Assembly: GCA_964554125.1 (NCBI GenBank)
Contig: CAZKNG010000082.1
Location: 1 to 10,377 of the forward strand
Direction: 5' to 3'
From: JAGHBT01 sp035311885
GTDB taxonomy: Bacteria > Krumholzibacteriota > Krumholzibacteriia > Krumholzibacteriales > WJIX01
Length of the DNA: 10,377 nt
Below, piece by piece: positions 6,542 through 10,377 of the stretch. The translations under genes and the position numbers were made by a program. Each line of letters begins with the position of its first letter. The stretch's first letter is position 1. The notes beneath the pieces were generated by a model, which saw only the letters and a list, made by a program, of their open reading frames with translations, was not told the DNA's origin and did not search any database.

Positions 6542-7441
6542 TTATTTAAAGAAGTTACCGGAGATCTTGCCCGGCTCCAGCTCTAAAGATACCCTTGCTT
6601 GAATATTCCCTTTGTTATTTCGGAAAAAAGCGGCTGAAGAACGGATAAAATTCCAGCTCAGTCTCACCCCGCCGGATATGAATCCTTCGGAAAAACCGGC
6701 CATCAGCTCCATCGGCATGCCTGTCTCCAGGCAAAATCCATAATGATTGATTAGATGGTTACCCCTGTATTCTCCTTCCCAGGATACAAGAAGCTTTTCT
6801 TTGAGATATAACGTAGCACCAAACCAACTTCCTCTTACGCTGAGAAGATCTGAATCATAATCCAGTTTATTGCATTTACGTAATCCTACAGCTGTATACC
6901 TGAAAGATACAGGCGGTACGGGTCTTATTATTATTCCAATATCACCCGTTATATCCGAGTCGGACACCCTGGTTTCATCACAGGAAGAACAGCCGGAATA
7001 AATATCAAAAATGAATCGCTCTATTCTTAAAGTTGCTCCAATATCTAAATAAGTACTTGGAGTGCCGCTGAATATCCTTTTCGAAATTCCGGCGGCTACA
7101 GATTCAGCTACTTCATTTACCTTATTTCTTCTGCGATAATACGAAAATCCCATTTCCATCTCATTGAGAGGATATACAAAAGCCCCCTTACTTTCGTTTA
7201 TGTCATTACCAGTATAATCAAAATAAAAGAGTGAGGCATCTATATTCGAAAGAGCCGCGGGATTCAGAAAAAGCACAGACGCTTCATTATTAAAAGATTC
7301 ACGTGTTCCACCCATTGATTCCGATCTTGTTGTACGAGTAATATAAGCTGATGCTGATCCTGAGCAAACAGAAACGCAGAAAGCAAAAACAGCAATCAGT
7401 ATATATCTACCGCCGAAGTCGCTAAATCTTTCGAGCTTCAT
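6542..7441 (-). CDS. PorV/UPF0164-like outer-membrane protein
   Basis: The protein has 299 residues from ATG 7441. The start overlaps the preceding gene by 20 bp but is needed to keep the signal peptide (core YILIAVFAFCVSVCSG, likely cut after SASA, residue 32). Residues 40-64 carry the hallmark of the PorV/UPF0164 group of FadL-like barrels: SMGGTRESFNNEASVLFLNP followed by AAL, matching the family pattern of a Met-Gly-Gly turn, an Asp/Asn-Glu/Asp-Ala-Ser stretch and N-P-A-x-L. The remainder alternates in strand-like fashion (MEMGFSYYRRR, YLDIGATLRIERF, GGVRLSWNF). Family members are outer-membrane proteins; PorV itself is a type IX secretion component, but many relatives have no known role, and no other type IX gene is visible here. 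Oddities are a CSSC motif (151-154) in a probable loop and Cys190. It is slightly shorter than typical PorV proteins (roughly 350-400 residues). The family call is fairly firm; the function is open. Confidence 0.7.
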   Translation of the reverse strand: MKLERFSDFGGRYILIAVFAFCVSVCSGSASAYITRTTRSESMGGTRESFNNEASVLFLNPAALSNIDASLFYFDYTGNDINESKGAFVYPLNEMEMGFSYYRRRNKVNEVAESVAAGISKRIFSGTPSTYLDIGATLRIERFIFDIYSGCSSCDETRVSDSDITGDIGIIIRPVPPVSFRYTAVGLRKCNKLDYDSDLLSVRGSWFGATLYLKEKLLVSWEGEYRGNHLINHYGFCLETGMPMELMAGFSEGFISGGVRLSWNFIRSSAAFFRNNKGNIQARVSLELEPGKISGNFFK

Positions 7442-7913
7442 CCAAACGCTTTAAACCTTCTAGTAAAAGATGATCCAATTTTACATCCAGTAGTATATCT
7501 TCATTTTCAGTCTTCGCGTCTGAAAAAAAGATAAATTGCCCTTCGCTCCATTCCAGAACCAGGTAAACTACTGCCTTTATCTGTTGATGTATAACAGAAA
7601 CAAGCACATTTTGGTCTATATCCCCATTTTCTATGAGAACATCACCTGTTCTCTTATCTACATCAAGTCGCCGGCTCTCATAAAGGGCTTGTTCCAGCTG
7701 GTCTTCAGTTATTAATCCCTTTTCAATGAGTATCTCTCCAACCCTCTTATTCCCCGTATCGATCGCAGCGTAAGTAAGTTCTCCCGTCTCAAAATACAAA
7801 GTAGCTACATTGTCGGCTGTAATCAATTTTAATCTGCCGGTAAGTTTCGCTATATTTATCATCTGAAATATAATAGACGGCTCAAGAACTTTGAGGTCTC
7901 CACCAAAATCCAT
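7422..7913 (-). CDS. PATAN/DUF4388 domain protein with two GspE-N-like repeats
   Basis: This 163-residue protein starts at ATG 7913. An in-frame TTG at 7916 is also possible, but AGGAGGT (7925-7919) is 5 nt from the ATG and only 2 nt from the TTG, so I prefer the ATG. There is no signal peptide or membrane segment, so it is probably cytoplasmic. Residues 6-50 match the start of DUF4388/PATAN: a helix (IIFQMINIAKLTG) followed by strands (RLKLITADNVATLYFETGEL). Two successive units follow, VGEILIEKGLITEDQLEQAL and TGDVLIENGDIDQNVLVSVI, resembling the MshEN/GspE N-terminal helix-turn motif. The domain closes with YLVLEWSEGQFIFF, another DUF4388 hallmark. Such domains occur in two-component and gliding/pilus regulators and mediate protein contacts (MshEN can bind c-di-GMP in some proteins; not shown here). 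Its ATG shares one base with the stop of the phosphatidyltransferase gene, consistent with coupling. Confidence 0.75.
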   Translation of the reverse strand: MDFGGDLKVLEPSIIFQMINIAKLTGRLKLITADNVATLYFETGELTYAAIDTGNKRVGEILIEKGLITEDQLEQALYESRRLDVDKRTGDVLIENGDIDQNVLVSVIHQQIKAVVYLVLEWSEGQFIFFSDAKTENEDILLDVKLDHLLLEGLKRLDEARKI

Positions 7914-8779
7914 CAACTACCTCCTGAAATGACAGAACGTTTATTCCTATTGAATATCGCCTTTATACCTATCGACGTCTGAGATACAATAACGGCAATA
8001 AATGATAATCCCAGAACCAGAATCAGAGAATCCTTGGCATTTTCCTCCAATACAAATCGCGGAAAGAGTTTTTGAAACACAAGAATAACTACTCCGAGAA
8101 ACTGAATTACACCCACAATCTTCCCTGTTATTGTAGCTCTCAGGACAGGCCTTTTGTCAAAATAATACAGCAGAATCAGACCTGTGAAAAACTCAAAATA
8201 TCTGAATGTCAATAGAATAAAAAGCCACAGGGGAATTTCAGACTCTATCAGTAAAAACAGATATACCGACTCTGTCGATAAGATATCCCCTATCGGATCA
8301 AGCATCAACCCCATCCTGGTTTCCTGAGAATATCTTCTCGCGATATACCCATCGGCAATATCGGTAAAAGCGGCCAGGAAATATAATACAAGTGCCACAT
8401 ATAAATAGCCCCTGAAAAAAAACACGAACATGGGAACAACAGAAATAATACGCACACTGGTCAGGATGTTAGCCGCTTTGAAATATTTCTTTCTCTGACC
8501 TTTATTGTCACAGACAAATCGAAGGTTGGATAGTATAACTAAAGTATAAATAAATATTGCGGGGATAGTCCATAACAGGAGATCTTTATACAATTCCCGG
8601 TCGATCCGGATAAAAACAGCTCCGGAAACGACTGTAAATATTAAAGCCGTTGACAGCATGGTTTTAATTACAGACATTCTCAGAACGGGAGAATGTTTAA
8701 ACGTCATCCAGGATATTTCAGGCCATTTTAAAAGCTTATCGATTCGCTTTTCCCCTTTGATAAAATCTCCTTTTGTCAA
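7913..8779 (-). CDS. CDP-alcohol phosphatidyltransferase family membrane enzyme with N-terminal extension
   Basis: The 288-residue reading starts at TTG 8779, with GGGG only 2 nt upstream; no better start exists before Met25 (ATG 8707). The start therefore remains uncertain. Residues 136-166 contain the full family signature: Asp140, Asp143-Gly144, Ala147-Arg148, Gly157, Asp161 and Asp165, the residues that bind metal and the CDP moiety. NILTSVRIISVVPMF (104-118) resembles the first helix of PgsA-type enzymes. Several hydrophobic helices follow (about 117-139, 169-192, 194-206, 220-236, 250-270). The family transfers a phosphatidyl group from CDP-diacylglycerol to an alcohol, as in PgsA (phosphatidylglycerophosphate) or PssA (phosphatidylserine), in the inner membrane. 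Typical PgsA proteins have about 180-200 residues; here about 100 extra N-terminal residues carry two more predicted helices (about 35-57 and 66-86). The acceptor cannot be read from sequence, so I give no symbol. It starts 6 bp after the dikinase stop. Confidence 0.85.
   Translation of the reverse strand: MTKGDFIKGEKRIDKLLKWPEISWMTFKHSPVLRMSVIKTMLSTALIFTVVSGAVFIRIDRELYKDLLLWTIPAIFIYTLVILSNLRFVCDNKGQRKKYFKAANILTSVRIISVVPMFVFFFRGYLYVALVLYFLAAFTDIADGYIARRYSQETRMGLMLDPIGDILSTESVYLFLLIESEIPLWLFILLTFRYFEFFTGLILLYYFDKRPVLRATITGKIVGVIQFLGVVILVFQKLFPRFVLEENAKDSLILVLGLSFIAVIVSQTSIGIKAIFNRNKRSVISGGS
7919..7925 (-). promoter_or_regulatory. Strong Shine-Dalgarno for the PATAN gene
   Basis: AGGAGGT on the minus strand (7925-7919) is a near-perfect anti-16S match 5 nt before ATG 7913. 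It is the only such site in the window and decides between the TTG 7916 and ATG 7913 starts. Confidence 0.8.
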
Positions 8780-8785
8780 AACCCC

Positions 8786-10377
8786 TTACTCATTCAGAGC
8801 CGCCTTCGCGGCGGCAAGTATGGCGATCGGTACTCTGTAAGGTGAACAGCTTACATAATCAAAGCCATTATTACCGCAAAAGAGGACAGAAGACGGATCT
8901 CCGCCGTGTTCACCGCATATGCCTATTTTCAGATCACCGTCTACATTACGCCCTTTTTCAACGGCAATCTTTATAAGCTCACCTACACCCTCTATATCCA
9001 GTTTCTGGAAAGGATCGGCGGGCCATATATCCTTATTAATATAATCATTCATGAATTTCCCTGAGTCATCACGGCTCACTCCAAATACTGTTTGAGTAAG
9101 GTCATTCGTACCGAAAGAGAAAAATTCCGCCTTTTCGGCGATTCTATCCGCTGTCAATGCCGCTCTTGGAATTTCGATCATAGTTCCCACAAGATAATCG
9201 ACCTTCACACCCGCAGTTTCCTGAACCTCAGAAGCTGTGGATCTTACAATCTCCTCCTGTAACACAAATTCCTCGACCGATCCTACAAGGGGAATCATTA
9301 TCTCAGGTACCGGGCTCAATCCTTTGCCGGAGAGTTCACAGGCAGCTTCAAAAATAGCTCTCACCTGCATTCTTGTTATCTCGGGATATACAATTCCAAG
9401 CCGACATCCTCTGTGACCAAGCATTGGATTTGACTCCTTGAGAGAGGCAATTTTTTCGCGCAGTTTATCCTCATTTACTCCCATAGAAGAGGCCAGCTTG
9501 GATATTTCATTATCGTCATGAGGAAGAAACTCGTGTAATGGGGGATCGAGAGTTCTGATCGTAACAGGTCTGCCGCCCATAGCTTCGAAAATAGCCCGAA
9601 AGTCATCTCTCTGCATTGGAAGAAGTTTTGAAAGAGCTTTCTCCCTCCCCTCAATATCAGACGCTAAAATCATTTCTCTTACGGCATCTATTCTCTTTCC
9701 CTCGAAAAACATATGTTCTGTTCTGCACAGACCTATACCTTCAACACCAAAGGAAACAGCTGTAGAGGCTTGCTCGGGTCTATCGGCATTAGCTCTTACT
9801 CCAAGTTTTTTAATTTCTCCGGCCCACGACATAAGTTTTTCGTAATATGAATAGACCTCCGATTCCTCCCCGCTTATTGCGCCCTCGATTACACGAATAA
9901 CATCCGAGGGAGTAGTATTTACATTTCCCGACATCACTTCTCCGGTCGTACCGTCTATTGAAATAAACTCCAATTCCTTTATCAATGTGTCACCTGATCT
10001 GATAACTCGGTCTTTGTAGTTGATATTCAAATCTTTAGCGCCGGCAACACATACTTTCCCCATCTGCCTCGCTACGAGAGCCGCGTGAGAAGTAGCTCCG
10101 CCCGCAGAAGTAAGAATACCATCTGCGACACTCATACCTCGGATATCCTCCGGGCTTGTTTCCACTCTCACAAGTATTACTTTTTCACCTTCTTCTGCCT
10201 TCTTCTCAGCGTCATAAGCGGAAAAAACCACTCTCCCGGATGCGGCCCCCGGACCGGCATTTATCCCTCGTGCAACGAGGCGTCCTTCATCTATCGCTTT
10301 CTGCTTTTCCTGAGTATCAAAAACCGGTCTCAGATATTGATTTAACTGCTCAGGTTCCAATCTGGAAATTGCTGTTT
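8786..10377 (-). CDS. ppdK: Pyruvate, phosphate dikinase (C-terminal part; N-terminus outside the window)
   Basis: The reading frame is open to the window edge: codons before TTG 10360 read TAISR, as expected within the family, so TTG 10360 is internal. The visible part is about 530 residues of a protein that normally has about 870-900. The enzyme interconverts ATP, phosphate and pyruvate with AMP, pyrophosphate and phosphoenolpyruvate in the cytoplasm, in glycolysis or gluconeogenesis. The numbering here starts at the Leu codon 10360. The swivelling phosphohistidine domain spans about 28-150, with GGATSHAALVAR carrying catalytic His92. The C-terminal TIM barrel has LGVRANAD, GVEGIGLCRTEHMFFE, MLGHRGCRLG, VPEIMIPLVG, FSFGTNDLTQ and GICGEHGGDP with the catalytic Cys482. 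The C-terminus is intact (stop TAA 8786-8788). The ATP-grasp domain is off-window. One small oddity is TSAGGATSH in place of the common TARGGMTSH. The next gene follows after 6 bp, so the dikinase probably heads or belongs to the same transcription unit. Confidence 0.95.
   Translation of the reverse strand, partial: TAISRLEPEQLNQYLRPVFDTQEKQKAIDEGRLVARGINAGPGAASGRVVFSAYDAEKKAEEGEKVILVRVETSPEDIRGMSVADGILTSAGGATSHAALVARQMGKVCVAGAKDLNINYKDRVIRSGDTLIKELEFISIDGTTGEVMSGNVNTTPSDVIRVIEGAISGEESEVYSYYEKLMSWAGEIKKLGVRANADRPEQASTAVSFGVEGIGLCRTEHMFFEGKRIDAVREMILASDIEGREKALSKLLPMQRDDFRAIFEAMGGRPVTIRTLDPPLHEFLPHDDNEISKLASSMGVNEDKLREKIASLKESNPMLGHRGCRLGIVYPEITRMQVRAIFEAACELSGKGLSPVPEIMIPLVGSVEEFVLQEEIVRSTASEVQETAGVKVDYLVGTMIEIPRAALTADRIAEKAEFFSFGTNDLTQTVFGVSRDDSGKFMNDYINKDIWPADPFQKLDIEGVGELIKIAVEKGRNVDGDLKIGICGEHGGDPSSVLFCGNNGFDYVSCSPYRVPIAILAAAKAALNE

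Noticed and set aside
6542..7441. Presence of a type IX secretion system based on the PorV-like protein
   Set aside because: No other type IX component or C-terminal sorting domain is visible, and many PorV/UPF0164 relatives occur without the system.
10358..10360. TTG as the true start of a short 524-aa dikinase-like protein
   Set aside because: The frame stays open upstream with family-like residues (TAISR before LEPEQL), so this is an internal Leu codon and the gene continues beyond the window.

Overview
The window looks like a piece of a Gram-negative (diderm) bacterial chromosome. At least five products are predicted to be exported to the envelope, among them beta-barrel-like outer-membrane proteins and two lipoproteins. 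Base composition is moderately AT-rich by eye. Only one gene start has a strong Shine-Dalgarno sequence. Together with the PorV-like protein, the AMPK-type glycogen-binding (GBD/CBM48-like) surface proteins and the Ig-like repeat protein, this suggests an FCB-group or related candidate phylum. I cannot name the organism, and that placement is inference.

Everything convincing is on the minus strand, so transcription runs from high to low coordinates. At the right edge is the C-terminal part of pyruvate, phosphate dikinase (8786-10377, 5' end outside the window). Seven tightly packed genes follow it: a CDP-alcohol phosphatidyltransferase with a long N-terminal membrane extension (7913-8779), a PATAN/DUF4388 protein (7422-7913), a PorV/UPF0164-like outer-membrane protein (6542-7441), a predicted beta-barrel protein of unknown function (4973-6526), a GBD fused to a predicted barrel (2985-4997), and two small lipoproteins that each consist of little more than one GBD (2589-2972 and 2182-2592). 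Gaps are at most 15 bp and several genes overlap, so this is probably one transcription unit.

A 472-bp AT-rich gene-free stretch (1710-2181) follows. It contains several small inverted and direct repeats. Beyond it, a separate gene (1-1709, running off the left edge) encodes a secreted protein with Ig-like domains that ends, within the window, in 101-residue Big_1-type tandem repeats.

The most interesting part is the 2182-6526 block. Three consecutive genes carry the same E-set glycogen-binding fold. The two lipoproteins keep most of the sugar-contacting residues known from AMPK beta, while the barrel-linked copy has lost most of them. The barrel-linked protein and its upstream neighbour also share a local motif that suggests paralogous barrels. 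A reasonable but unproven reading is an outer-membrane glycan-binding or scaffold assembly, made of one or two barrels, a PorV-like partner and two surface or periplasmic lipoproteins.
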